NCBI RefSeq assembly: GCF_900129505.1
Contig: NZ_LT670818.1
Coordinates: 8,155,001-8,219,000 of the forward strand
From: Bradyrhizobium erythrophlei
GTDB lineage: Bacteria > Pseudomonadota > Alphaproteobacteria > Rhizobiales > Xanthobacteraceae
Direction of reading: 5' to 3'
Length of the DNA: 64,000 bases
Shown: positions 1 through 8,403 of the stretch, piece after piece
Layout of the letters: each line of letters starts with the position of its first letter
How positions within the stretch are numbered: the first letter of the stretch is position 1
Program-made: the position numbers and the translations under genes
Notes under the pieces: model-generated
The model's database searches: none
The model's input: only the letters and a program-made list of their open reading frames with translations
What the model was told of the DNA's origin: nothing

Positions 1-52
1 GCGTTTCCGTTGCAATTGCATCTATCAGCTGATTCTTGGTCATCTTGGCCAT
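1..52 (-). CDS. HU family DNA-binding protein, N-terminal fragment
   Basis: Only the first 17 codons lie inside the window, reading MAKMTKNQLIDAIATET, and the gene runs off the left edge. This start is typical of HU/IHF-type histone-like proteins, which bind and bend DNA as dimers in the nucleoid; rhizobial members often carry the MAKMTKNQL beginning. The ATG is at 52-50 and an AAAGGA ribosome binding site lies about 9 bases upstream (62-67). The body of the protein cannot be seen, so the HU label rests on the N-terminus alone. Confidence 0.6.
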   Translation of the reverse strand, partial: MAKMTKNQLIDAIATET

Positions 53-265
53 GATGGATTCCTTTGTAGAGGCTCAGGACAATTTAAAGCGCATGAACCA
101 CGCTGGGTGCGTCGCTCTGTTTGAAACGCGGCAAAGCCACGCAGTTCGGTTCTCGTTCATGCCTATGGCGATGAAGTCACCGGGCTTAAAACCTATCGCA
201 GCCTAAAACGCAAGGAGCAGCTCGGCGTGTGTTCCTTACCTTGGCTTCTATGTACCAGCAGTGCT

Positions 266-361
266 TGGTCGAGAATTCTGTTTGGAAGCGAGAGCACAGT
301 CCGGCATCTGGGGATTGAGGTGCATGACGCTTTAAATATCGCTGAGCAGATCGAGCTCTAA
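266..361 (+). pseudogene. Tyrosine recombinase/integrase, C-terminal remnant
   Basis: One frame reads SESTVRHLGIEVHDALNIAE and ends at TAA 359-361. This matches the usual tail of small tyrosine integrases, where STVRYLG carries the catalytic tyrosine (here replaced by His in RHLG) and is followed by a conserved acidic tail. No catalytic Arg/His region or start codon is visible upstream, and residues before about 266 no longer match. I read it as the end of a decayed integrase. Bases 53-265 hold nothing else I recognise. Confidence 0.45.
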
Positions 362-368
362 TCGTCGG

Positions 369-389
369 CCACCGGCATCATGCCGGTGG
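369..389. terminator. Inverted repeat, possible bidirectional terminator
   Basis: CCACCGGCA and TGCCGGTGG form a perfect 9-bp stem with a three-base loop. It lies between the integrase remnant (+) and the 3' side of the NTF2-like gene (-). No T-run follows on either strand, so a terminator role is only possible. Confidence 0.3.
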
Positions 390-509
390 TCGGTTGCGCG
401 CCACAGCTGACATGCAAATCCGGCCCGTAAGCCGACATTGACCAGCCGGCGAGTTCTGGTCTCTCAGCGCCCAATGAACCGACACGGTGGACGGATTCTG
501 CCGACAGAC

Positions 510-923
510 TCAGTCCGTAGCAGGCACGGAGTGATGCTCGTGCGCGATGCGCCAGTCGCCATCGACCTTGCGCAGGCCCACAGTCAGTCGGAACAGAAAG
601 CCGTCCTTGTCTATGGGATTGCTGGACGAGTCAGGGCCGCACCACATAATGGCGACCGCGAAGGCGACGTCCGCGCCCGCGGTAACGGCGAGTTCCCGAA
701 AGTCGAAGGCCGCACCGGGCTTGTGGTAACGGAAAAACAGATCCCAGGTCTGTTCGTAGGCTTCGATGCCCTTGCATTGAAGTGGCGGCGGCAAGTCGAA
801 CATCACCATGTCCCCCTCGTGGTGCGCAAGAATGGCGGGAAGATCGTGCCGGCGGACAGCGTCCGCCCAGCCCTCGAGAAGGGCTTTGATCCTAGCTTCT
901 TCGGCGTTGGCCTGTTCAGGCAT
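510..923 (-). CDS. SnoaL/NTF2-like (DUF4440-type) protein
   Basis: 137-residue cytoplasmic protein with the pattern of the SnoaL-like/YybH branch of the NTF2 fold: helical N-terminus (EARIKALLEGWADAVRRHD), the aILahH-x-D-V-M-F-D strand motif near residue 40, and a C-terminal sheet ending in DWRIAHEHHSVP. These alpha+beta-barrel proteins are small enzymes or ligand-binding proteins; the His-rich end (HEHHSVP) is typical of SgcJ/EcaC-like members. No signal peptide is present. Length is normal for the family. The substrate is unknown and the gene is monocistronic here. Confidence 0.8.
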   Translation of the reverse strand: MPEQANAEEARIKALLEGWADAVRRHDLPAILAHHEGDMVMFDLPPPLQCKGIEAYEQTWDLFFRYHKPGAAFDFRELAVTAGADVAFAVAIMWCGPDSSSNPIDKDGFLFRLTVGLRKVDGDWRIAHEHHSVPATD

Positions 924-1298
924 GGTTTGGACTCGCTGTTGCCACCCTAGGACGAACGAAGGCTGGCAAATCCGACAACCCGTCTGTGCAAGCCAGTGAC
1001 GTTCACAGCGCCTGTTTAGGGAATTTAGGCCATTTGGCGCTTGGCCGTTGCCTTTGCGCCATTTTGGGACCTTCGCTGACGGAAGGGTTTCAGGTCATTC
1101 GCCGGTAACGGCCGCGCGCAGAAGGTTCGGAGCGCGAAATCCCATGGCCAAAGAAAACGAGGTACGTTGTCGGGAGCCGCGCGGCTCGTTCGTCCTCTGG
1201 ATGCAACGCGTAAGAACCGAATACCTAACCATGAGAACAATCGTCGTAATCACACACATCACTCTCGACAGCGTCATGCAATCACCCCGAGCCTTCAA
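924..1298. other. Intergenic region without a recognised gene
   Basis: 375 bases between the divergent NTF2-like and GST genes. Short open frames occur on both strands but none has a convincing ribosome binding site or a family motif. The region should hold the promoters of both neighbours; I could not pick a clear -35/-10 pair. Confidence 0.4.
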
Positions 1299-1949
1299 AT
1301 GACCCCCACCATCACAGCCTTTGAACGGTCGCCCGACCGCGGCAAGGGACAGGCACGTGACATGCGTGTTCGTTGGGCGCTCGAAGAAGTGGGCCAACCT
1401 TACGACGTTCGTCTTGTTTCGTTCAGCGAGATGAAGGAACCCGTGCATCGTGCGCTTCATCCTTTCGGGCAAATTCCGACCTATGAAGTAGGCGATCTCG
1501 CCCTATTCGAGTCGGGGGCGATCGTGTTCCATATCGCGGAGCGCCATGTTGGCCTGTTGCCAGACGATGCGAATGCCCGGGCGCGCGCGATCACGTGGAT
1601 GTTTGCCGCGCTTAGCACGCTGGAGCCGCCGATCGTTGATCGGGAAATCGCCACGCTCCTGGAGCGCGACGAGACCTGGCACAAGCAGCGCCTGCCTATC
1701 GTCGAGGATCGCATCCGTGACCGGCTGGGCGAACTTTCCGATCGCCTGGGTGATGCCGACTGGCTCGATGGTGCGTTTAGCGCCGGTGACCTTCTGATGG
1801 TGGCGGTGCTGCGCAGGTTGAACGGATCGAGGATACTGAACGAATATCCGAATCTCTCGGCCTATGTCGCTCGCGGCGAAGCGCGACCGGCCTTCAGGCG
1901 GGCCTTCGATGCTCAATTGGCGGTTTTCACCGCCGCATCGACCGGCTGA
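1299..1949 (+). CDS. Glutathione S-transferase
   Basis: 216-residue two-domain GST. The N-terminal thioredoxin-like half contains RWALEEVGQPYDVRLV, the cis-Pro strand (FGQIPTYE) and the LFESGAIVFHI motif, whose Glu-Ser contacts the gamma-glutamyl part of glutathione. The C-terminal half is all-helical (AGDLLMVAVLRRL is the usual N-capping region). I chose the ATG at 1299 because upstream residues in the same frame are low-complexity and unlike any GST. GSTs conjugate or reduce electrophiles in the cytoplasm; the substrate is not predictable. The gene stands alone. Confidence 0.88.
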   Translation: MTPTITAFERSPDRGKGQARDMRVRWALEEVGQPYDVRLVSFSEMKEPVHRALHPFGQIPTYEVGDLALFESGAIVFHIAERHVGLLPDDANARARAITWMFAALSTLEPPIVDREIATLLERDETWHKQRLPIVEDRIRDRLGELSDRLGDADWLDGAFSAGDLLMVAVLRRLNGSRILNEYPNLSAYVARGEARPAFRRAFDAQLAVFTAASTG

Positions 1950-2170
1950 TGAGGGCCGCAAGCAACCGGAATCTTGCGCGGCACGGCAAGGGACGAATTA
2001 GCAAACGAGAGCCACAAGCATGGCGCAGGAGACAAGCGAACGTCCCCTTCGGCCAACACCGGTCTTACGCGACGACGATCCCGTCCGCGCAATCTGCGGA
2101 AGCCCGTGCCAGGGGAGATGCGCCCATCAGGCAAGCAGACAAACTGCTCTGCGAGAGCAGGAACGAGCGG

Positions 2171-2435
2171 ATGTGGGCGGACCGCGAGCCGATCGATCCA
2201 TCGCCGACTGTCGACCGGGCTATCAATGGCGCCTATCCGTGGCTCGATATCGAATGTTCGCGCTGCAAGGCGGGCGCGCGATGTTGACCTCGCGGCCCTG
2301 TCTCATCGGCCGACGCCGTTCGTCCACCACCCGGCCAGCAGGCTCCGATGCAGCGAATATGTAAAGGCCGGCCGCCGACCGCCCGCCACGCTGCTGCAGC
2401 TGACGCAGCCGCGGCACCCCCCGCCGGAGAACTGA
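2171..2435 (+). pseudogene. Small Cys-containing (zinc-ribbon-like) protein, frameshifted
   Basis: The first frame reads MWADREPIDPSP, then AINGAYPWLDIECSRCK, and stops soon after. The continuation RDVDLAALSHRP, then SRLRCSEYVKAGRRP and LLQLTQ, lies in another frame after about 2280. Joined, the two halves match a small conserved rhizobial protein with an N-terminal CxxC and a second CxxC. Here the second pair has become CSEY, so a predicted metal site is damaged as well. One extra base in the GGGCGCGCG stretch (2270-2280) would explain the shift. It is either a sequencing error or a recent pseudogene. The function of the family is unknown to me. Confidence 0.45.
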
Positions 2436-2564
2436 ACTCCGGGATTTCGGCCGAGCCTCAGAGCGTTACACGATCAGATCGTGCTGCGCATGGGTAACGA
2501 GGGCACTTCGCGTGGAAGATCTCGGCGTGATCCCGTGCTGAACATTCCGCAGCAATCTCAGCCA

Positions 2565-3230
2565 TCAGCGCGAGGGTACGAGCGATCCGGCAGGAGCCGG
2601 CGGTCGAGGTGCCGACGGTGATTGCACAGCCGATGACTGCGCCCGGGGCTGCGGCGGCTTATGCGGCGGCGGGATCGAGACCGCCTGCTGGGAGGCGGGC
2701 GGAGGCGGTGATGACATCTTCTGTCTGATGTCTTCCTCGACAGCCTGCAGTGCTGCAATGTTCTGAACCATTTGTTCTTGCTTCGCGGCGAGTTGGTCTA
2801 CACTGCGCCGCACGACATCGAGATTGGACGCCAAGGGCTGAAGCTGCTGCACCGGGTCAGGGACAATTACAGCCGCGGCTGGCGACTTCGTCGTCGAAAC
2901 CGATAGCAACCAGGCCAGCGTCGGAACGCGGGATACCACCATCTCTCTTGCTGCATCACTGTGGGACTGCCAGGCAAGCGTGCCGCCGACACCGATGAGA
3001 ACCGCAATAAGAAAGCGGGTAAGGGTGCGGAATACTCGGCTGCCAAACGATGGCCGGCCGCTGGAGACCTTGCCGCTGGAGACCCTATCGTCGCTCGAGG
3101 AGCGAGAAGGATCGATCGACGGCTTCATGGGCCGTCTGCCAATGCGCTGATCGGGCATGGCATCTAGATCACGCACTTCGGCCGTCAGCCACTCCTTCTC
3201 TGCAAGAGGTGGGCTTTGCGAGTAATGCAT
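2565..3230 (-). CDS. Hypothetical membrane-anchored coiled-coil protein, Pro-rich tail
   Basis: 221 residues. A Ser/Arg-rich cytoplasmic stretch (about 1-68) is followed by one membrane segment (TLTRFLIAVLIGVGGTLAW, about 69-87). A probable coiled coil follows (VQQLQPLASNLDVVRRSVDQ to AVEEDIRQKM, about 125-170), then a Pro/Ala/Ser-rich disordered C-terminus. The layout suggests an anchor with a periplasmic rod. It resembles hypothetical proteins found repeatedly in Bradyrhizobium genomes, but I know no function. No operon partner is apparent. Confidence 0.6.
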   Translation of the reverse strand: MHYSQSPPLAEKEWLTAEVRDLDAMPDQRIGRRPMKPSIDPSRSSSDDRVSSGKVSSGRPSFGSRVFRTLTRFLIAVLIGVGGTLAWQSHSDAAREMVVSRVPTLAWLLSVSTTKSPAAAVIVPDPVQQLQPLASNLDVVRRSVDQLAAKQEQMVQNIAALQAVEEDIRQKMSSPPPPASQQAVSIPPPHKPPQPRAQSSAVQSPSAPRPPAPAGSLVPSR

Positions 3231-3504
3231 TGGATACCTCCACCGGCGGTTCGTCGCCGCTAATTATTATCGGAAGAGGCCGTCACAGCTTGACGGAAGC
3301 GAGGCAGGAGCGCAGCAGTGCCAAGGCGATTGTGAGATCGTCGCACGCAAGTGCAACGATAAGCACCATCGAATTCCCACATCATCTTTCCTGATCAATG
3401 GCGGGGCCATGGTATGTCGCCATGAGGCTGGTTCCCGCACCAGCTGGCGGGCGCAGGACTGCTGACGGTTTGCCGCAACTAGGAGAGAATATAAGCAGGG
3501 CCCC

Positions 3505-5061
3505 TCAATGAATCGCGGCGTACATGATCTTTTCCTCGGTTGCCGCGGCAGCGTCGAACTCGGCCACGATGCGCCCTAGGCGCGCCACCAGGATGCGGTC
3601 CGAGATGCTCAGCACCTCCGGCAGGTAGGACGAGATCACCACCACCGCCTTGCCCTCGTCGGCCAGCGCCCGGATCTGCGCATGAATCTCCGGGATGGTG
3701 CCGACGTCGACGCCACGCGTCGGCTCGTCGAAGATGACGATCGAGGGATCTTGCACCAGCGACTTGGCGATGACGACCTTCTGCTGGTTGCCGCCGGAGA
3801 GCTCGACGATCTTCGCCTTGCGCTGCAGCGCGCTGATCTTCAGCCGCTGCACCCAATAGCTGGCAAGCTTGTTCCGCATCAGGCCAGATAGCAGGAAGCG
3901 CCAGCCCGCCTTGGTGGCGAGCTTGCCGATATAGACGTTGTCGTCGACTACCATGGTCTCGAAGAAGCCGTTAAGTTTTCGGTCCTCGGTGATGTAGGTG
4001 ATGCCGTCGTTGATCGCCTCTTTCGGCACGCGGTAGCGAATCGGCCGACCGCGCAGCTTGATGGTGCCGCCGTTGATCAGGTTCCGCTTCAAGGCGCCAA
4101 AGATGATCTTGGCGATCTCGGTGCGGCCGGAGCCGATTAAGCCGGCGATGCCGACGACCTCGCCGGCATAGACCGAAAACGACATGTTCTTGACCATGGT
4201 TCCCATGGTGACGTTTTCCACCGTTAGTACCTTCTCGCGCCGCTGGCGCCGGCGTTCGGCGTGGCCTTCCTTGTGCGCATAATAGGTCTGCGTGATGTCG
4301 CGGCCGACCATGTGGCGCACCAGCTTTTCCCGCGTCATTTCCGCGGTCTTGGCGGTAATCACCAGCTTACCGTCCCGCAGCACCGTGATGCGGTCGGAAA
4401 TCTGCAAGCTTTCCTCGAGCGCGTGCGAGATGTAGATGATGGCGACGCCGCGGGCGCGCAGGTCGCGGACCAGGTTGAAAAAGTGGACGATCTCTTCTGG
4501 CGTCAGGCTCGCCGTCGGCTCATCGAAGATAATGATGCGGGCGTCGTTGTACACTGCGCGGGCGATCTCGACCATCTGCCGCTTGGCGGTGCCGAGCAAC
4601 CCGATCGGTGTCGCCGGATCGATGTGGAAGTTCAGCGACTGCAGCAGCTGCTGCGCCTGGATGTTCAGCTTCTTGAAGCTGGTGATGAGCTTCTCGTTAC
4701 CGAGCTCGATGTTCTGCGCCGCGGTCATGGTCGGCACCAGGCTGGTCTCCTGATAGACCATGCAGATGCCCGCAGCGAGCGCATCGCGCGGCCGCTCGAA
4801 ATTGATCGGCTTGCCGTCGACGTAATACTCGCCCGACGTCAGCTTGATGGCGCCGGCAATGGCCTTGCAGAGGGTCGATTTGCCAGCGCCATTCTCGCCG
4901 ACCAGCGCATGCACTTCGCCGGCATAAAGGTCGAAATTGATCGCTTCGATGGCGTGCACGCCGCCGTAAATCTTGCTGCCGCCGACGACCTGTAGCACCG
5001 GTTGCACAGCGGCCGATGGTGCGGCGGTCGCTAGTCTCGTCGTTGTCAGCGTCTCGCTCAT
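3505..5061 (-). CDS. Sugar ABC transporter ATP-binding protein (RbsA/MglA type, two ATPase domains)
   Basis: 518 residues, the usual length for CUT2 ATPases. The first domain has Walker A GENGAGKST (55-63), a divergent signature (LLGTAKRQMVEIARA) and Walker B IIIFDEPTASL. The second has the degenerate P-loop GLIGSGRTE normal for this class, an intact LSGGNQQK signature and Walker B IVIFDEPTRGVDVG. It energises import of a pentose/hexose-like substrate at the inner membrane. Its ATG overlaps the stop of the upstream propeller gene by four bases (ATGA), so the two are probably translationally coupled. It is the last gene of the five-gene operon. Confidence 0.93.
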   Translation of the reverse strand: MSETLTTTRLATAAPSAAVQPVLQVVGGSKIYGGVHAIEAINFDLYAGEVHALVGENGAGKSTLCKAIAGAIKLTSGEYYVDGKPINFERPRDALAAGICMVYQETSLVPTMTAAQNIELGNEKLITSFKKLNIQAQQLLQSLNFHIDPATPIGLLGTAKRQMVEIARAVYNDARIIIFDEPTASLTPEEIVHFFNLVRDLRARGVAIIYISHALEESLQISDRITVLRDGKLVITAKTAEMTREKLVRHMVGRDITQTYYAHKEGHAERRRQRREKVLTVENVTMGTMVKNMSFSVYAGEVVGIAGLIGSGRTEIAKIIFGALKRNLINGGTIKLRGRPIRYRVPKEAINDGITYITEDRKLNGFFETMVVDDNVYIGKLATKAGWRFLLSGLMRNKLASYWVQRLKISALQRKAKIVELSGGNQQKVVIAKSLVQDPSIVIFDEPTRGVDVGTIPEIHAQIRALADEGKAVVVISSYLPEVLSISDRILVARLGRIVAEFDAAAATEEKIMYAAIH

Positions 5062-6179
5062 ACACCGCCTCCCGAACGATCCAGCAGCACGCGACCGCTG
5101 CCCCTCGACACAATCACCAAGCCCTGCGCCGTGTCGCGCGCGGCGGTGATGCCGTGATGCCGCCCGCCGACCCGGCTATGCAGGCTTTCCACCGCTTCGC
5201 CTTCCTGATCGATGCGGGCCAGCAGCCCGTAGGAGCGCGGCGGCGCCCAGGGCTTCTCGATCCCAAGCGCCTTGATCGAGCCGAACTGCATCGGCTCGTG
5301 GCAATGACCGCTGGTAGCGAGCGCGGGCGAGATCCAGAGGCCGGGCGGGATAGTCTCCATCATCTCTTGGCGGAAATCGTCCTCGCGTAGCACGAACTCG
5401 ACCAGATGCGTGCGCACGGCGAAGACGCTGAGCCAGAACCCGCCCCCCGCGCAATATCCGAGCCGCGTCGGATATCCCGGCACGTTGCCGATGACCGTTT
5501 GCGGCGCCGCGATGTCGTGGCCGGAAATGGCGGCGCGGCTGATCTGGTGCTTCCAGCTTTCGGTAAACCAGAGCGTCTTGCCGTCGGCCGCAATGGCGAC
5601 CCCGTGCGGATAATACAGATCACGCAACAGGCTCTTCGCGCCGTCGAGCCCTGCGCCGCACGCGACCAAACGGCCGAGGTGGTTCTTCTCCATGAGATCG
5701 CGCACCCAATCCTCGCGCACGTGCCGACTGCTGCCGTCGGTCATGAAGATGTTGCCGTCGGTCGCGACGGCAACGCTGGTGAGGCATTGCAGCGGCTGGT
5801 CTTCGACCTGATTGAGCCAGGACTGTCGGCCGCCAGCGTCGACCGCGGCCAAGCCGCGGCCGGTGACGCAGACCAGCAGGCGCCCATCGGGGTGAAAGAC
5901 CAGACCACCTGCCGCGCCGTCGAACTCGGCGAAGACAGAGCGCGCCTCGTACCTGGCACCGGCTAGACGCAGCACCTGCTTGCCCGCAGAGACATAGATC
6001 GCGCCGTCGCCGCCTTCGGCGATATCGTCGGCCCCTGGAATCGGCGCCCCGATCGGGCTGAGCGCGTCCAACCGATCGTTCGGGGTATAGCCGCCGTCCA
6101 TCGCCGGAATTGCATGCTGATCCCGGTTTGGAAACAGGATCTGCTCGAGATCACGCAGGAAATAGGTGAAGGCGCCCAT
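5058..6179 (-). CDS. SMP-30/strictosidine-synthase-like beta-propeller protein
   Basis: 373 residues without a signal peptide. Repeated propeller blades are seen as GADDIAEGGDGAIYVSAGKQ, GGLVFHPDGRLLVCVTG, VAVATDGNIFMTD and HGVAIAADGKTLWFTESWKH, the pattern of SMP-30/gluconolactonase/LRE and strictosidine-synthase-like proteins. Many relatives hydrolyse sugar lactones using a metal-bound active site. It lies 3 bases after the permease-propeller fusion and overlaps the ATPase gene, so it belongs to the transport operon. I infer a lactonase or sugar-sensing role for the imported substrate; the reaction is not proven by sequence. Confidence 0.8.
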   Translation of the reverse strand: MGAFTYFLRDLEQILFPNRDQHAIPAMDGGYTPNDRLDALSPIGAPIPGADDIAEGGDGAIYVSAGKQVLRLAGARYEARSVFAEFDGAAGGLVFHPDGRLLVCVTGRGLAAVDAGGRQSWLNQVEDQPLQCLTSVAVATDGNIFMTDGSSRHVREDWVRDLMEKNHLGRLVACGAGLDGAKSLLRDLYYPHGVAIAADGKTLWFTESWKHQISRAAISGHDIAAPQTVIGNVPGYPTRLGYCAGGGFWLSVFAVRTHLVEFVLREDDFRQEMMETIPPGLWISPALATSGHCHEPMQFGSIKALGIEKPWAPPRSYGLLARIDQEGEAVESLHSRVGGRHHGITAARDTAQGLVIVSRGSGRVLLDRSGGGV

Positions 6180-6182
6180 GAT

Positions 6183-8330
6183 CTATGCCCGGTCCCGTCG
6201 CTTATTACCCCAATAGGCCTCATATCCGGTCCAAGTCGGGTCCACGTTGTCGAGCTTGATGCGACCGATCCGGTTGTTCTCGAGCCCGCCGAGATAAAGA
6301 TACCCCTTGTGCTCGCGCATCGAGGTCAAGGTCGAATGGGAGATGCCGGTGGGATCCCAGTAGGATTCCAGCACCTCGCCGCTTTCTGTGAATTTCAGCA
6401 CGCAGCCATGGTTTAGCCCCGGCGCCAGCCATTCGTCGGTCGGCACCTGCTTCACCATGCGCAGCCGGAAGCCCGGCTTCTTCATGGCGAGATCGAAGAC
6501 CGGCGTGCGGATGCCGACCAGCGCCAGCCAGTAGTTGCCGTCGGAGGCGCGGTTGATGTTGTCGCAATTGCCGGGCAGCTTATCGAGGATGACCTCCAGT
6601 TCACCCTTGCGCGGCCCTTCCAGCCAGTAGCGGAAGACCTGGCATAGCGAGGTGCTGGCGATCAGCACCGACTTGCCGTCGTGCGACACGCAGATGCCGT
6701 TCGGGAAGTAGAAATGATTAATCACCGTCCAGGTCTTCTTGGTGGCGGGATCGTAGACGACGAGACGGCCATTCGGCCGCCCTTCCATGATGTCGAGAGA
6801 ATTGGTCGTCATCTCGTAGCGCGTGGTGCAATCGCTGAAATAGATCTTGCCGTCGGGCGCTATGTCGAGATCGTCCGCCATCCGCAACCGGCTGTCGTCG
6901 TTCAGCTTGTACCAGGTGCGGTTGGTCTCGTCGGTCACCTTGAACAGTGTGCCGTCCGGCTTGATGCCGTAGACGCCCATGCCGGCAACGGCGACGATGA
7001 GGTTCTCGTCCTGGTCGAACTGCATGCCGAGCGGCCGTCCGCCGATATGGGCGAAGACATCGCGCTGCTCGAAGTTCGGGCCGGAGAAACGAATGATGTT
7101 GCCGTCGCGGGTGCTGCCGTAGAGCCGGTCGTGCCGATCGAGAATGACGTCCTCGGGACCCTCCACCTGGTTGAGGCCGATGGCTTCAGCGTTGATCAGC
7201 CGGTCATTCTGGGCAAAGGGCGTGTTGCTGCCGCGCTCCAGCGAGGGCGAGTCGACAAGGGGCACAGCCGCCGGGTTGACGTAAATCTTCTGGATTGCCT
7301 TGCCGCGGTTCTTCGCCCACTTGACGTCGATGCCGACGGCCGCGAGCAGGATGATGCCGATGATCCCCGAGGTGATGTAGCCCGGGATGCCCATGCGGAC
7401 CAGGCCGTTGGTGAGGACGAAGGTGATGACGCCGCCGAGCATGGCGCGCCAGATGGTGCCCTTGCCGCCGGCAAGCGAGACGCCGCCCAGGATGACGGCG
7501 GTCAGGGCCTGGAATTCCCAGAGATAGCCGGTGGTCGAATCCGTGCTGTTCTGGCGCGCGGCATAGAAGACGCCGCCGATCGCGCAGAGCATGCCCGACA
7601 GCGCATAGGTGAAGAGCAGCATGCGTTCGACCGGAATGCCGGCGTGGCGCGCCGCCTTGCGGCTGGCTCCAATGGCGGTCAGGTGCCAGCCGTAGCGCGA
7701 GCGGCTGAGAAAGATGTGTCCGATGATCAGCACGACAATAAGCGTCGCGGCATTGATGGGAACGCCGAGCGCATAGCCTTCGCCGAGGTAGTCCCAGGCA
7801 TCGCTGTCGACCGAGTTGGTGGCGAAGACGGTGGCGAATTTCTCGTTCAGGATGTTGACCGAGGCGCGCAGGATGATCAGCGTCACCAGGGTGGTGAGAA
7901 ACGGGCGCGCCTTGAGATAGCCGATCAGCAGGCCGTTGATGCCGCCGACTGCCGCGCCGACCGCCATCGTGCCGAGGATGACCAGCGGAACCGGCAGCTC
8001 GGCGACGTTGAGCAGGAACAGGGCGGTGAAGTTGCAGAGCGCGAAAATGGCGCCGACGCTGAGATCAATGCCGCCGGTGATCAGGCAGAACGCCATACCG
8101 CTGGCGACGAAGCCGAACTCGGCGTAGAGCCGCATCAGCGAAAGCAAATTCTCTAGTCCGGCGTAGTTGGGAATCGTCGCGGAGAACCAAAGCAGCAACG
8201 CGATCATCAAGGTGAAGGGGATCACCGGCTCGAACCACTGCTTCAGCAGCAGTTCCGAGAGCAGGAGCCGCGGCGACAGGCTGGCGCGCAACCGCGTGCC
8301 GAAGCTGGTGCCCATGGTGTTGGCCGACAT
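6183..8330 (-). CDS. ABC sugar permease fused to an SMP-30/strictosidine-synthase-like propeller
   Basis: 715 residues. Residues 1-335 are an RbsC-type permease with about 8-10 membrane segments, the GGIDLSVGAIFAL motif (86-98) and the cytoplasmic loop GASRKAARHAGI (221-232). After a charged linker (336-375) a second domain follows (about 376-715) with propeller blades such as GPEDVILDRHDRLYGSTRDG, DDLDIAPDGKIYFSD and FPNGICVSHDGKSVLIAST. The frame is uninterrupted. The start at 8330 has a GGGAGCGAG site; the longer upstream reading is Arg-rich and unlikely. If the permease keeps its normal topology, the added domain would face the cytoplasm next to the channel exit. Confidence 0.88.
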   Translation of the reverse strand: MSANTMGTSFGTRLRASLSPRLLLSELLLKQWFEPVIPFTLMIALLLWFSATIPNYAGLENLLSLMRLYAEFGFVASGMAFCLITGGIDLSVGAIFALCNFTALFLLNVAELPVPLVILGTMAVGAAVGGINGLLIGYLKARPFLTTLVTLIILRASVNILNEKFATVFATNSVDSDAWDYLGEGYALGVPINAATLIVVLIIGHIFLSRSRYGWHLTAIGASRKAARHAGIPVERMLLFTYALSGMLCAIGGVFYAARQNSTDSTTGYLWEFQALTAVILGGVSLAGGKGTIWRAMLGGVITFVLTNGLVRMGIPGYITSGIIGIILLAAVGIDVKWAKNRGKAIQKIYVNPAAVPLVDSPSLERGSNTPFAQNDRLINAEAIGLNQVEGPEDVILDRHDRLYGSTRDGNIIRFSGPNFEQRDVFAHIGGRPLGMQFDQDENLIVAVAGMGVYGIKPDGTLFKVTDETNRTWYKLNDDSRLRMADDLDIAPDGKIYFSDCTTRYEMTTNSLDIMEGRPNGRLVVYDPATKKTWTVINHFYFPNGICVSHDGKSVLIASTSLCQVFRYWLEGPRKGELEVILDKLPGNCDNINRASDGNYWLALVGIRTPVFDLAMKKPGFRLRMVKQVPTDEWLAPGLNHGCVLKFTESGEVLESYWDPTGISHSTLTSMREHKGYLYLGGLENNRIGRIKLDNVDPTWTGYEAYWGNKRRDRA

Positions 8331-8364
8331 CAACTCGCTCCCTGCAACTCCCGACTCCCGGTGG

Positions 8365-8392
8365 GCGACTGCCGCCGCGCGGCGGGAGTCGC
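8365..8392 (-). promoter_or_regulatory. Intercistronic hairpin between binding-protein and permease genes
   Basis: GCGACTGCCGCC and GGCGGGAGTCGC pair over 12 positions with one mismatch around a short GC loop, inside the 73-base gap after the binding-protein gene. No U-tract follows. Such hairpins often protect or attenuate the message so that the binding protein is made in excess over the membrane subunits; that role is inferred. Confidence 0.45.
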
Positions 8393-8403
8393 GATCAACC
8401 TTG

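Noticed and set aside
6681..8156. Long plus-strand frame opposite the permease fusion
   Set aside because: Antisense shadow of a GC-rich gene: Asp/Gln/His/Ala-rich, no ribosome site, and the minus-strand product is clearly a transporter.
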